Notes under the pieces: model-generated
Told to the model about the DNA's origin: nothing
Database searches by the model: none
What the model saw: the letters and a program-made list of their open reading frames with translations, nothing else
Program-made: the position numbers and the translations under genes
In this document: positions 33,869 through 44,923 of the stretch, one piece after another
How positions within the stretch are numbered: position 1 is the first letter of the stretch
Layout of the letters: every line of letters starts with the position of its first letter
DNA from: Cryptomeria japonica
Lineage: Eukaryota; Streptophyta; Pinopsida; Cupressales; Cupressaceae
Assembly: GCF_030272615.1 (NCBI RefSeq)
Contig: NC_081410.1
Span: 116,695,140-116,759,139 of the forward strand
DNA length: 64,000 nucleotides
Reading direction: 5' to 3'

Positions 33869-35413
33869 TAGGACCCATTAGTTATTACATAATCAAGCTT
33901 TATTACTTTAAGTGTTATTGTCCAAGGATGTGTGTGTGGGGCTCCTTGAAGAGAAAAAAGAAGATTTGAATTTGTATTTTGGAGGGAAATTTAGCACTCT
34001 ATTTCTTATTTAAATTTAAGTCAAGGATCAATGACATCTATTTTTCTGGTATTATTTCTCAAATATATTATACATCCTATTCATTTGTCATTAGAGATTG
34101 AAGGATGAAAAAACCCTATTCCCCATAGATAGCTAGTGGTTGAAAACCCTATCAAACATTAATAAATTCCACTCAAGGATTGCATCTTAGCTTCATTAAA
34201 TTTTTGTTTGAGTGACTCCATTTAAAGAATATGTTTGTTTGACTTAGATAGCTCTCTCTTAGTACTTAGGGATTGTAATTTGGTGATGGATTATGTGGCA
34301 TCCCATTTGTTGTAATACGAGGAATAAAAAATTATGAATTGATGTTCATTTTTAAGGGTTTACAATTCATTTCTCCATACTATATTAAGCATAATATATA
34401 TTTATAACCAATTTGAAATAAGATCTAATCATTTGTATCCCATGAAGTGAATTAAAATTAAAATATTGAGCATCTCTAATTAGAGATATTATAGTGGTAT
34501 CAAATCTTTGATCCTACCCACTGATGCATCAAATGTTTAAACTATTTGGTGAAAACAAGATGTTAGATGGATGGACAACTAATTTCATACATGAAGAAAA
34601 TCATTATGCCATGTTTGATGCAATGACCAATTTGGACGTAAGGTGGGGATAAATGACCCAAGAAGTCAAAGACACAATGTCAATGTTGGTATAGTTTGTA
34701 TAAGGTAATTTTTTCCCCCAAAACTCCAAAATTAATTATTAAAAGGAGAAGTGTATTATGGGTTATTGAATATTTTCCCAATCTATTCCAACCAAATCCT
34801 TACAAATAAGAGAACATTATTTGGAAGAAGAGTCAATTGAGTTGATAATTTTTAGTCCCGTGCATTGAATACAAAGACCTACAACAAAACAATTGAGTTG
34901 ATTTTTAATTTTTTACAATTTTTAACACCAAAAAATAAAATGTTTCTTAAATAAAGAATAAATCAATTCAAAATTGGAATAACAAGGAATTGCAATAATT
35001 TTTGGGTAAGGTTCTTGTACCTATAATTAATTGGACACAAAAGTGTTCTAATTGATCTTAGAGCAAGAAGATCAACACCCACTTGTCTCTAATTCTAATT
35101 TATGAAGAAACCATCAATTTTTCATCACTTCATCTAGAAGGGGTTACCCATGAGAGGTGGTACCATGGTATAGTGGCACAAAGGAATAGTATCATCATTA
35201 ATTTTGAAGTGTTCAACCAAAAGTTGATTGAAATATTTGATAGGGTCTATTTAAAATTTATTTTGAGAATTGGTATAGCTAAAACACTACACATTAGGAG
35301 AACACTAAGTAGGTGAATTACAAAGGATAGTTGTCAAATTTATTTATGTGTATGAAAAAGGGATCATGATTCTATTCATAGAAGGATTGGGGAAATCATT
35401 GAAGGGGTAGGTC
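33869..35413 (+). mobile_element. Decayed retrotransposon relic with primer-site-like and Gag-like parts
   Basis: A TGGTATCAAATC stretch at about 34495 resembles a worn tRNA-Met primer site after an LTR-like end. Downstream, the frame at 35083-35316 contains LHLEGVTHERWYHG and FNQKLIEIFDR, the pattern of the retrotransposon Gag core (PF03732 type: LEG-A-WW, then F...L...F). Everything between is scrambled by stops. The element would be plus-strand, cut off on the right by the tandem LTR array. Class cannot be assigned firmly; Ty3-gypsy is more likely from the Gag type. Confidence 0.4.
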
Positions 35414-35418
35414 AATGT

Positions 35419-36512
35419 TGTAATGCCCCCACTTTGAGATATAATTTAATAATATTAATAATAAAATTTAAATACAAAAGAATAAAAACTAAAATTAAAT
35501 TGAAATATAAAAGAACAATATAATTAAATATAATTAAGTTAATGAATGACCAAAATACATGAAAGAAAAAGTTGCAAATCCCTTAAACATGATATATAAA
35601 AGGCAAAAGAGAACCTCATTTGAGAAAGGGATAATTTGGAAATCAAAAGTGTAGATTTGATTTAAATAAGAAGTGTAGATCTGATTATGAATGGTTGTGT
35701 CCCTTTCAAAGGGAAAAAATAATGAAGAGTTGCACTATTTCAAAGGGTGCTAATGGTGAAAGGGTGTCTCTTGCCAAAGGGCATACATGATGAAGAGGCG
35801 TGACCTCTTCCTCACATTGAGAGATATAAAGGAAAATAATCAAAAGTCTCCAATGATATTACCATCGATGAGATCAAATTAGAATTGTTATTAAGTTATA
35901 GGTAGTAACATTCTTGTTCTTGGTGGTATGCATGGGGATATAATTAATATGTATGCTTGATATATGAAGCCTGGTAATGTTCTTATTTAGAATTCAATAT
36001 TAATATTAATATAAATTGCAATATATGTATGCCCGACATAATTATATATGTGTTCATAGTACAATGAGATATCAATATATTCATAGTCTAAGTACTTAAT
36101 CAATTCTAATTCTTTCTTCCATAAGGAGAGACAAAGTAAATCCATCCCAAATTGGGTGATCCCCAAGGGTGAATGGACCGATGATCCTAAAATTTGGGTT
36201 GCATTATGAGCCCCAAGAGTGAATGCACTGATGATCTTGAAATCTGGATTGCATTGTGAGCCCCAAGAGTGAATGGATTGTTGTTCCTGAAATATGGGCT
36301 GCATTATGGAGGTGATGCAATTGTACCCTAGACAAGTAAATCTCCATATAGGATTGAGAATTAGAAGGCATTAAGAATGGGTCTTGAATAAGGACAATAT
36401 CAGTTGTACTATGAGAAACCATTGTTACTTAATATGTAATTAATGTAGCATAATAAGTAGTAATGTATGTTGTTCTTTAGGAATTGGAAACCTCTTAATA
36501 GGGGACATTACA
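35419..36512 (+). repeat. TRIM-like LTR A
   Basis: 1,094 bp from TGTAATGCCC to GACATTACA. It holds a TATA box (TATATAAA, 35593-35600) followed by repeated AAAGGG-containing segments. The inside has AATTTGGGTTGCATTATGAGCCCCAAG-like repeats of about 60 bp (36130-36310). Confidence 0.88.
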
Positions 36513-36775
36513 ATTGGTATTAGAGCTTTGATCCTACCATCTTGCAGGGTAAAGATGAATCAAGAAATTATTCTAGTCAATAAGAAGGAATTTAACAATA
36601 CATGTATTTGTGTGTATGCTTTGTGTTTTTATGTGTATGATCCGTTTTTAGTTCATACCAAATATGTTTCCAACATGCTTATTCCATGTGTGTTTCAAAG
36701 CCATTTCATATTGAAAGCCATTTTGAACACTCCATGGTCATTGCTTGAAATCAAACAATCTTGGGTGGGGCAGAC
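36513..36775 (+). other. TRIM-like internal region 1
   Basis: 263 bp. It begins with primer-site-like TGGTATTAGAGC (36515-36526, one mismatch to the tRNA-Met type) and ends with TTGGGTGGGGCAGA before LTR B. A short frame overlaps it, but there is no retroviral domain. Confidence 0.85.
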
Positions 36776-37355
36776 TGTAATGTCCTCACTTTGAAATATA
36801 ATTTAATAATAAATAATAATAATAAAATTAAAATACAAAAGAATATAAATAAAAATTAAATTGAAATATAAAAGAATATAATTAAATATTATTAAAATTT
36901 AATGAAGTTAATGAATGGTCAAAAGACATAAAGGAAAAGTTGTGACTCCCTCAAACATGAGATATAAAAGGGAGAAGAGAACCTCATTTTAGAAGGGGAT
37001 AATTGTGAAATTAGAAGTGAAGATCTAATTTAAACAAGAAATGCATATATGATTGTGAAAGGTTGTGTCCCTTTCAAATGGTAGAAATAATGAAAAGTTG
37101 CACTCTTTCAAAGGGTACTAATGATGAAAAGTTGTCTCTTGCCAAAGGGCGTGCATGATGAAGAGGTGTCACCTCTCCCTCACATTGAGAGATATAAAGG
37201 AAAATAATCAAAAGCCTCTAGTGATATTACAATTGATCATATCAAATTAGAATTGTTAATAAGTTACAGGTAGTAACATCCTTGTTCTTGGTGGTATGAA
37301 TCAAGATATGCTTAATATATGAAGCTTGGTAATGTTCTTATCTAGAATCTAATAG

Positions 37356-37823
37356 TGTTGGTGTAATTATTTATTCATGTTGGATGTTATTACACCTTAC
37401 TTAAGTTTACTTAGGATAATTCATTTCATAGTAGTTTGGGTATGAGACACTTGGGTGTTTGTGCCACATTAGGATAGTGTGTGCAGGAGAATTTCCACCT
37501 TTTATGGTGTGATCTTGTTATTACTTAATCATATCCACTTATTGTGGAGTGATAATTCCACCTTCGGTGGGTGATCCACCTCATGTGGAATATTATATTA
37601 TTTCTCCTACCTACCCTTGTTTCTTATTGAGCCACATGTCATGTTTGTGTGCTCACATATCCATATAGCCTTGCCTATATGCAACCTCATATTCATTATA
37701 TGTAACAAATATTGAACATTTGATCATTTATCTATTGATGAGAATACAATTTATTCTTGTCCTATATTTTGTCTCTCTATTTTGTACTTTTCATTGAGCT
37801 TTTGATCTTAGCAAAATATCACA
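37356..37823 (+). repeat. LTR1 of the copia derivative
   Basis: 468 bp, TGTTGG...CACA. It lacks about 16-20 bp that LTR2 and LTR3 have near a CTACCTACC block. Confidence 0.88.
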
Positions 37824-37835
37824 TGGTATCAGAGC
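37824..37835 (+). promoter_or_regulatory. Primer-binding site of the copia derivative
   Basis: TGGTATCAGAGC directly follows LTR1; tRNA-Met type. Confidence 0.92.
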
Positions 37836-37886
37836 CATTAGAGCATCATTGGTTTGACTTAGAGAGATTCATGGGCTTCTCATCAT

Positions 37887-39041
37887 ATGGCATCTTCGTA
37901 GTCTATATTTTCTACATTTGAGCCTTGCACCATGCTGCAGATTTTGATGGGCAATCATACATACATGGATGTGATTGGGAAAGGAACTATTGTCATTGCG
38001 GACAACTCCTTCAATCATGTGTTGTGTGTACCCCATTTGACAAAAAATCTCCTTTCCATCTATCAAATCACACATGGGGCAACTAAGAGAATTGTGGAGT
38101 TCACACCTGAGTCAGTTTTCAGTAGAGACTTGAAGACTAGAGATATCATTGTGAATGGTGTGGTTGATCATGCATCTTGGTTATACTCCTTTTCAGATTT
38201 TGTTGATAAGGATGATTTTACATATGATGATTCTTCACATGATGATTCTACATATGGTGATCACACTTCTTGTGATGATTTAGATTTTGAGGAGAACTTT
38301 GGGTAGTTAAACTTGGGGATTCTCACATGTGACCCCGTTCTTGAGCCTTGTATTTCATCTCCTCCTATTGATATCACATCACCTATTGCACTTGATGATG
38401 CAAATAGTGCGACAATTTTGCCTTCTTGTGATTTAGTGCAACAAGATATATCTTGTCTTCCAACTTTAGTTGATCGGGATGATTACTTGACATACATTGC
38501 AAGTTTGTTTGTGGAATCCTACATTGCAGATTTGAAAGACATCATTGATGATATTCATCTTCTCTTTGATGAAGATGATCCTTCTTCGATTGTTGCAAGA
38601 GAACACTCTGACCCTCTTGTTCATTCTCTGCATGATCATTCTTTCGAGGTTGATATGATTGTGGACTCTTATGTACAACAGTTGGAGGAGGTCTATTTAT
38701 CCTTAGAGGAGACATGTGAGTCTTTGGGACTTGTTCTACATTCATCTCCACTAGATCTTGGAGTGCCTTTTTCAGCAGTGTGGAGCAGTTCACCACCTTT
38801 GGAGGGGGTAACCTTCAGCATCGACATGGGGACACTAGAGCAGTTTTCAGAGACTTCATTCATCATGAGTTTTTTTCCTACATCTTCCCTTCATGATTGG
38901 GGAGACTTCATGGATACACCTTTGGTTTTATTTTTTCCTAAGGAGAGGAATGTTGTTCAACGTTCATGGAGCAGTTTCTTCATTTATTCTCGAGCTTCTG
39001 TCATTGGTGTAGATTCTACATTGAGGGGGCGGGCTGCCTAG
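37887..39041 (+). pseudogene. Hybrid ORF copy 1: copia protease/pre-integrase piece joined to an unrecognised acidic protein
   Basis: The phase opens with an ATG at 37887 (MASS, then a stop at 37899-37901). It continues as a short copia piece: MGNHTYMDVIGKGTI, VLCVPHLTKNLLSIYQITH and a glycine/leucine-rich pre-integrase part. The catalytic DSG, integrase and all later domains are absent. After about residue 90 the sequence turns into an Asp/Ser-rich stretch (38200-38300). An unknown region of about 240 residues with many Asp, Ser and Leu follows, ending in a TAG-terminated GRAA. A TAG at 38304-38306 breaks it; the second copy reads TAC there. I do not recognise the C-terminal part. Confidence 0.7.
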
Positions 39042-39330
39042 CTTATCTTCTTCTCTCATATGGGGGGGGATTTTTACTCACATAGGGTTTTGTTCTTCTC
39101 ATACTTCTATGAGAGTTCTCTTGTATAGTTTTCATCTCTCTTTTGGGGGAGGGTTTTTTCCCATTGGGTTTTTCTCTCTTTCCTCGCTTTATGAGAGATT
39201 GCATTGGTTTGCTTTGCATTTGCATTTATACATGGGTACCTAACATGGCCTCGTAGTTGGGACCCATCTTGCATTGCTTAGTTGCATTGTAGACTTAAGT
39301 GAATTCCACTAAGTTTCACTTAAGGGGTGG

Positions 39331-39733
39331 TGTTGGTGTAATTATTTATTCATGTTGGATGTTATTACATCTTACTTGAGTTTACTTAGGATAATGCATT
39401 TCATAGTATTTTGGGTACGAGACACTTGGGTGTTTGTGCCACATTGGGATAGTGTGTGTAGGAGAATTTCCACCTTTTATGGTGTGATCTGGTTACTACT
39501 CTATCATATCCACTTATTGTGGAGTGATAATTCCACCTTCGGTGGGTGATCCACCTCATGTGGAATATTATATTGTTTCTCCTACCTACCACACCAACTT
39601 CCTACCTTCCCTTGTTTCTTATTGAGCCACATGTCATGTTTGTGTGCCGACTTATCCATATAGCCTTGCCTATATATGCAGGCTCATATTCATTGTATGT
39701 AACAACGATTGATCTATTGATCATTTATCTATA
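39331..39733 (+). repeat. LTR2 of the copia derivative, 3'-truncated
   Basis: It begins after a TAAGGGGTGG purine tract and matches LTR1 until about 39733, where it jumps into internal sequence, losing the LTR end, the primer site and the ORF start. Confidence 0.85.
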
Positions 39734-39736
39734 TGG

Positions 39737-40805
39737 GCAGATTTTGATGGGAAATCATACATACATGGATGTGATTGGAAAAAGAACTATTACAATTGGG
39801 GATAACTTCTTCAATGATGTGTTGTGTGTACCCCATTTGACAAAAAATCTCCTTTCCATCTATCAAATCACACATGGGGAAACTAAGAGAATTGTGGAGC
39901 TCACACTTGAGTCATTTTTCATTAGAGACTTGAAGGCTAGAGATATCATTGTGACTAGGGTGGTTGATCATGCATCTCGATTATACTCCTTTTCATATTT
40001 TTTTGATGAGGATGATTTTACATATGATGATTCTTCACATGATGATTCTACATATGATGATTACACTTATTGTGATGATTTAGATTTTGAGGAGAACTTT
40101 GGGTACTTGAACTTGGGGATTATCACATGTGACCCCATTCTCGAGCCTTGAATTTGATTTCCTCCTATTGATATCACATCACCTATTGCACTTGATAATG
40201 TAGATAGTGCGACAATTTTGCCTTCTTGTGATTCAGTGCAGCAGGATATATCTTGTCTTCCAACTTCAGTTGATCGGGATAATTACTTGATAGACATTTT
40301 GGGTTTGTTTGTGGAATCATACATTGTAGATTTGAAAGACATCATTGATGATAGTCATATTCTGTTTGATGAAGATGATCCTTCTTCGATTGTTGCGAGG
40401 GAACACTCTGACCCTCTTGTTCATTCTCTACATGATCATTCTTTCGATTTGATATGATTGTGGATTCTTATGTACAACAGTTGGAGGAGGTCTCTTTATC
40501 CTTAGAGGAGACATGTGAGTCTTTGGGACTTATTCTATATTCATCTCCACTAGATCTTGGAGTGCCTTTTTCAGCATTGTGGAGTAGTTCACCACCTTTG
40601 GAGGGGGTAACCTTCAACATCGACATGGGGACACTAGAACAATTTTCAGAGACTTCATTCATCATGAGTTTTCTTCCTACATCTTTCCTTCATGATTGGG
40701 GAGAATTCATGGATACACCTTTGGTTTTGTTTCTTCCTGAGGGGAGGAATGTTGATCGATGTTCATGGAGCAATTTCTTCATTGATTCTCGAGCTTCTAT
40801 CATTC
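39737..40805 (+). pseudogene. Hybrid ORF copy 2
   Basis: A second copy of the hybrid ORF, parallel to 37938-39010 and a few per cent different. It keeps a tyrosine codon where copy 1 has the TAG, but has a TGA at 40149-40151 and a one-base deletion near 40449 that shifts the frame. Its 3' end is fused to LTR3 at about 40805. The two copies are damaged at different places, so each was probably intact when duplicated. Confidence 0.75.
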
Positions 40806-41145
40806 ATGTGATCTTGTTACTACTCTATCATATCCACTTATTGTGGAGTGATAATTCCACCTTCGATGGGTGATCCACCTCATGTGGAATATTATATTGT
40901 TTCTCATACCTACCGCACCTATTTCCTACCTACCCTTGTTTCTTATTTTATCCACATGTCATGTTTGTGTGCTCACATATCCATATAGCCTTGCCTATAT
41001 ATGCAGACTCATATTCATTGTATGTAACAACTATTGAACATTTGATCATTTATTTATTGATGAGAATACAATTTATTCTTTTCTTATATTCCGTCTCTCT
41101 ATTTTGTACTTTTCATTGAGCTCTTGATCTTGGCAAAATCTCACA
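40806..41145 (+). repeat. LTR3 of the copia derivative, 5'-truncated
   Basis: It matches the 3' two thirds of LTR1 and ends CTCACA before the AATAG duplicate. Confidence 0.86.
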
Positions 41146-41919
41146 AATAGTAATATTAATATAGACTACAATATGTATGGCATACATACTTAATTATATA
41201 TTTTTAGTATAATGAGATCGATATATTCACAGTCTAAGTACTTAATTGATTCTAATTCTTTGCCCCATAAGGAGAGGCATGGTGTTGTTAGGGAGAGGCA
41301 AAATAAATGCATCCCAAATTAGGTGATCCCCAAGGGCGAATGGACTGATGATACTAAAATCTTGGCTGCACTATGAGCCCCAAGGGTGAATGAACTGATG
41401 TTCCTGAAATCTTGTTTGCATCATGGAAGTGAATAGTAGTATTAATATAGACTACAATATGTATGATATACATACTTAATTATATATATTCTTAGTATAA
41501 TGAGATAGTAATATATTCATAGTATAAGTACTTGATTGATTCTAATTCTTTGCCCCATAAGGAGAGGCATGGTGTTGTTAGGGAGAAGAAAAATAAATGC
41601 ATCCCAAATTAGGTGTGCCCGAAGGGTGAATGGACTGATGATCCTGAAATCTTGGTTGCACTATGAGCCCGAAGGGTGAATGAAATGATGTTCCTGAAAT
41701 CTAGTTTGCATCATGGAGGTGGTGTGATTGTGCCCTAGATAAGTAAATCCCTATCCAAGGTTTAGAAGTAGAACATATTAAGATTAGAGCTTGAATAAGG
41801 ACAATATCACTTGTACCATGAGCAACCATAGTTATTTAATATGTAATCAATGCAGCATAATAAGTAGTAATGTATGTTTCTCTTTAGGAATCGACAACCT
41901 CTTAATAGGCAACATTACA

Positions 41920-42183
41920 ATTGGTATCAAAGCTTTGATCCTGCAATTGTACATGGTAAAGACGAATCAAGGAATCATTCTAGTCAATAAGAAGGAATCT
42001 AACAATACATGTATTTGTGTGTATGCTTTGTGTTTTTATGTGTATGCTCCATGTTTGGTTCATGCCTAATATGTTTCCAGCATGTTTATTCCATGTGTGT
42101 TTCCAAATCCATTTCATATTGGAAGTCATTTTGAACATTCCATGATCATTGCTTGAGGACAAGCAATCTTGGGTGGGGTAGAT
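41920..42183 (+). other. TRIM-like internal region 2
   Basis: 264 bp, closely matching 36513-36775. The primer-site-like block reads TGGTATCAAAGC (41922-41933), and the end again shows TTGGGTGGGG. Confidence 0.85.
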
Positions 42184-43236
42184 TTTAATGTCCCAACATT
42201 AAAATATAATTTTATAATAAATAATAATAATAAAATTAAAATACAAAAGAATAAAAATAAATATTAAGTAAAAAAATAAGTAATATAATTAAAATTTAAT
42301 TAAGTTAATGAATGGTCAAAAGAGATGAAAAGAAAAGTTGTCTCCCTCAAACATGAGATATAAAAGGGAGAAGAGAACTTTATTTGAAAAGGGGATAAAT
42401 TGGAAATCAAAATTGTAGATCTAATTTAAATAAGAAGTGCATATCTGATTGTGAAAGGTTGTGTCCCTTTCAAAGAGCATAAATAATGAAGAGTTGCACT
42501 CTTTCAAAGGGTGCTAATGGTGAAAGGGTGTCTCTTTAAAAAAGGCATACATGATGAAGAGGTGTGACCTCTCCCTCACATTGAGATACATAAAGGAAAA
42601 GAATCAAAAAGCCTCTAGTGATATTACTATTGATCGGATCAAATCAGATTTTTTATTTAGTTACAAGCAGTAACATCCTTGTTCTTGGTAGTATGCATGG
42701 CACATGCTTAATATATGAAGCTTGGTAGTGCTCTTATGCAAAATTTAATATTAATATTAATATAGATCGTAATATGTATGACAAACATAATTATATATAT
42801 GTTCATAGTACAATGAGATATCAATATATTCATAGTCTAAGTACTTAATCAATTCTAATCCTTTCGCTCATAAGGAGAGGCATGTCATTATTAGGTAGAG
42901 GCATGGTATTGTTATCCATCCCAAATTAGGTGATCCCCAAGGGTGAATGGAGTGATGATCCAGAAATCTAAGCTGCATTATGAGATCTAAGGGTGAATAG
43001 ATTGATGTTCTTGAAATTTGGGCTGCATTATGGAGGCAATGTCATTGCACCCTAGACAAGTAAATCCCCATCTAGGGTTGAGAATTAGAAGGGATTAAGA
43101 TTAGATCTTGAATAAGGACAATATTAGTTGTACTATGGAAAAACATAATTATTTAATATGTAATTAATGTATCAGAATAAGTAGTAATGTATGTTGATCT
43201 TTTGGAATTGGCAACCTCTTAATAGGGGACATTACA
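42184..43236 (+). repeat. TRIM-like LTR C
   Basis: 1,053 bp, starting TTTAATGTCCC (a worn TGTAATG) and ending GACATTACA. The TATA box is TATAAAAG (42359-42366). Sequence to the right starts ATTGCATTGG and may be a decayed primer site. Confidence 0.86.
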
Positions 43237-44923
43237 ATTGCATTGGAACCTTACACTCTTCAAGAGACAATTAAAAGGGTCCTTGATTTCAAGTGTTCAT
43301 TACCTTAGAGTAGTCCTTATGCTAACGGTCCACCTATAAATTAGAAGAAGTTCCAAAAGGAATAATCAGGCCATTATAAATTAGGATCTTAGGATACTAA
43401 TCATTATAAACAAGATATAAAATAAATACATTAAGAATCATACACAACCAATTAACACATTACACAAGATATACATGGGGAAAACCCTTTCAAGTAAAAA
43501 AAACCCATAAATCATCATTTTATTAAAACACTGAAAAATGTAGTCTATCATAAAATAGACTAGAACCTAGGGACACTCCTCCAGTACTTCCACATGGCCA
43601 AAAAAACTTCTTATGCATAATGACATGACTCATCATAAAGCTCCAAATTCACACACCTCTCAAATGAAAGAGAACCTCTTTAAATATAGGACAAAGGGTG
43701 GGTACACTAATCACACCTTTTCAATAACCCCCAATCACAAATAATTAATAATCTAAAAATCCCTAGTAGTTGAATAAAAAAATATCATTTGTAACTAGTA
43801 TAATATCATATGTTTATGTAAAATATAACTTATATGCAACTTAAATGGACCAAATACCTATTAGTAATCATAAATGTGTGCTATGTCTAACTTTTATATC
43901 CAACACCAAAGGACCAATAGTTGAACACAAAAAATATTTGTTGTTATAAAAATAACATATTATTATATAAAATACAACTTATATTGAACACAAAGGGACC
44001 AATTGTTGAACATTAAAACCTTTGGACAATCCCTCAAATTTTATGGAAAAAAACAAAGTATTTATTGTGTTCACATTTTATATTTATGATAACAAATTAT
44101 TAATATGAAATACTCCAATGCATATGCATTGATACCCCAATAGTTGTACACATAAGAATAAGATTTTTTCACTATGATAACAGTACTCGTTTAAGTGAGC
44201 ATCTTATTTTATTAGTTCCTCCCAAAGGTATGATACTATTGCATTCATGCAATTCAATTCTTTCATTAATTTAGGCAATTAGAATAAAGAATTAAAATAT
44301 TTAGACAGAATAATTATTTTACAAATTAATTTTTATTTTAAATAATAATAAAAATGATATTTATCCTTATTTCTATTGGTTTGTGTGGGTAAAAAATTCA
44401 AATTTTCTACACAAAATATACATAATTATGCATAAAATATATTATTTATTACTAATGACATCACTATACATCATGTAATCACATCAAATGTCAGAAACAA
44501 AATATTTCAGTGATTACCAAAATCAAAATACTGTGTATAATTACTACCTTGCAAGTTACTAGTTTTAGTTGCTACTGGAAGACTTTAGTTTGATTTTGTA
44601 TTCTTATTATTTCTTGGATGTCTTCTCTTGGAATGTAATTTATTTTCCTTATAATCATTTTGTTTTGATCAATACAAAAAAATACTGTGTACAATTATAA
44701 TGTTCACAGTAGAAATCTCTGTTGCTAGCCAAATGTCCACCATGGAAATCTCAAAAACTACTTTTGTAGCTAGTCAAAAATCATTTCTCTTTCATTCGTA
44801 CTGGTTCTCTTTCATTGCCTTTTTTAATTTGGATTTTCTCCAAAGTTTCATATGATTTTTTATCTCTAAATATAATAAATTCATCTTACTTATAAATGAA
44901 AGGTGACGTTCCTTTAAAGATAT
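43237..44923. other. Gene-free stretch, probably old repeat debris
   Basis: At 43440-43510, ATGGGGAAAACCC-like sequence resembles the minus strand of a copia LTR core. At 44620-44690, a TGTAATTT...GATCAATACAAAAAAA tract looks like a plant LINE 3' end. Neither could be delimited. Confidence 0.35.

Larger units (their letters stand above)
37356..41145 (+). mobile_element. Copia-derived non-autonomous element, tandemly duplicated
   Basis: It is flanked by AATAG (37351-37355 and 41146-41150). Structure: LTR1 37356-37823, internal copy 1 to 39330, LTR2 39331 to about 39733 (3' end missing), internal copy 2 about 39737-40805 (both ends missing), LTR3 about 40806-41145 (5' end missing). A TGGTATCAGAGC primer site follows LTR1, and a TAAGGGGTGG purine tract precedes LTR2. 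The internal region codes for a short piece of copia Pol joined to an unrecognised acidic protein. The intact outer target duplication means the duplication happened after, or together with, insertion into LTR B. Confidence 0.88.
36776..41919 (+). repeat. TRIM-like LTR B, interrupted by a copia derivative and internally duplicated
   Basis: The LTR is present as 36776-37355 and 41146-41919, split by the element at 37356-41145 with AATAG duplicated at the break. The right part contains a 286-bp tandem duplication (41146-41431 and 41432-41717). Subtracting both restores the usual length of about 1.06 kb. Confidence 0.86.
35419..43236 (+). mobile_element. Tandem array LTR-int-LTR-int-LTR of a TRIM-like element
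   Basis: Three LTR copies (A 35419-36512, B 36776-41919 including an insertion, C 42184-43236) are separated by two nearly identical internal regions of only about 265 bp. Each LTR starts TGTAATG (TTTAATG in C) and ends GACATTACA or AACATTACA. Each internal region starts with a worn tRNA-Met primer site and ends with a GGGTGGGG purine tract. LTRs of about 1.05-1.09 kb with such a short, non-coding interior define a terminal-repeat-in-miniature type element with long LTRs. A three-LTR tandem is the expected product of unequal recombination between LTRs. I could not find a target duplication for the whole array. Confidence 0.87.

Noticed and set aside
35987-36422. Minus-strand frames with repeated HSWGS-type peptides
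   Set aside because: They translate the 60-bp internal repeats of the TRIM-like LTR A; repeat structure explains the pattern.
43440-43510. Minus-strand LTR core-like sequence
   Set aside because: Only a short GGGGAAAACCC-type similarity; no LTR ends or primer site found.
44620-44700. Possible LINE 3' end with A-tail
   Set aside because: Resembles plant LINE tails, but no coding part or target duplication could be attached to it.
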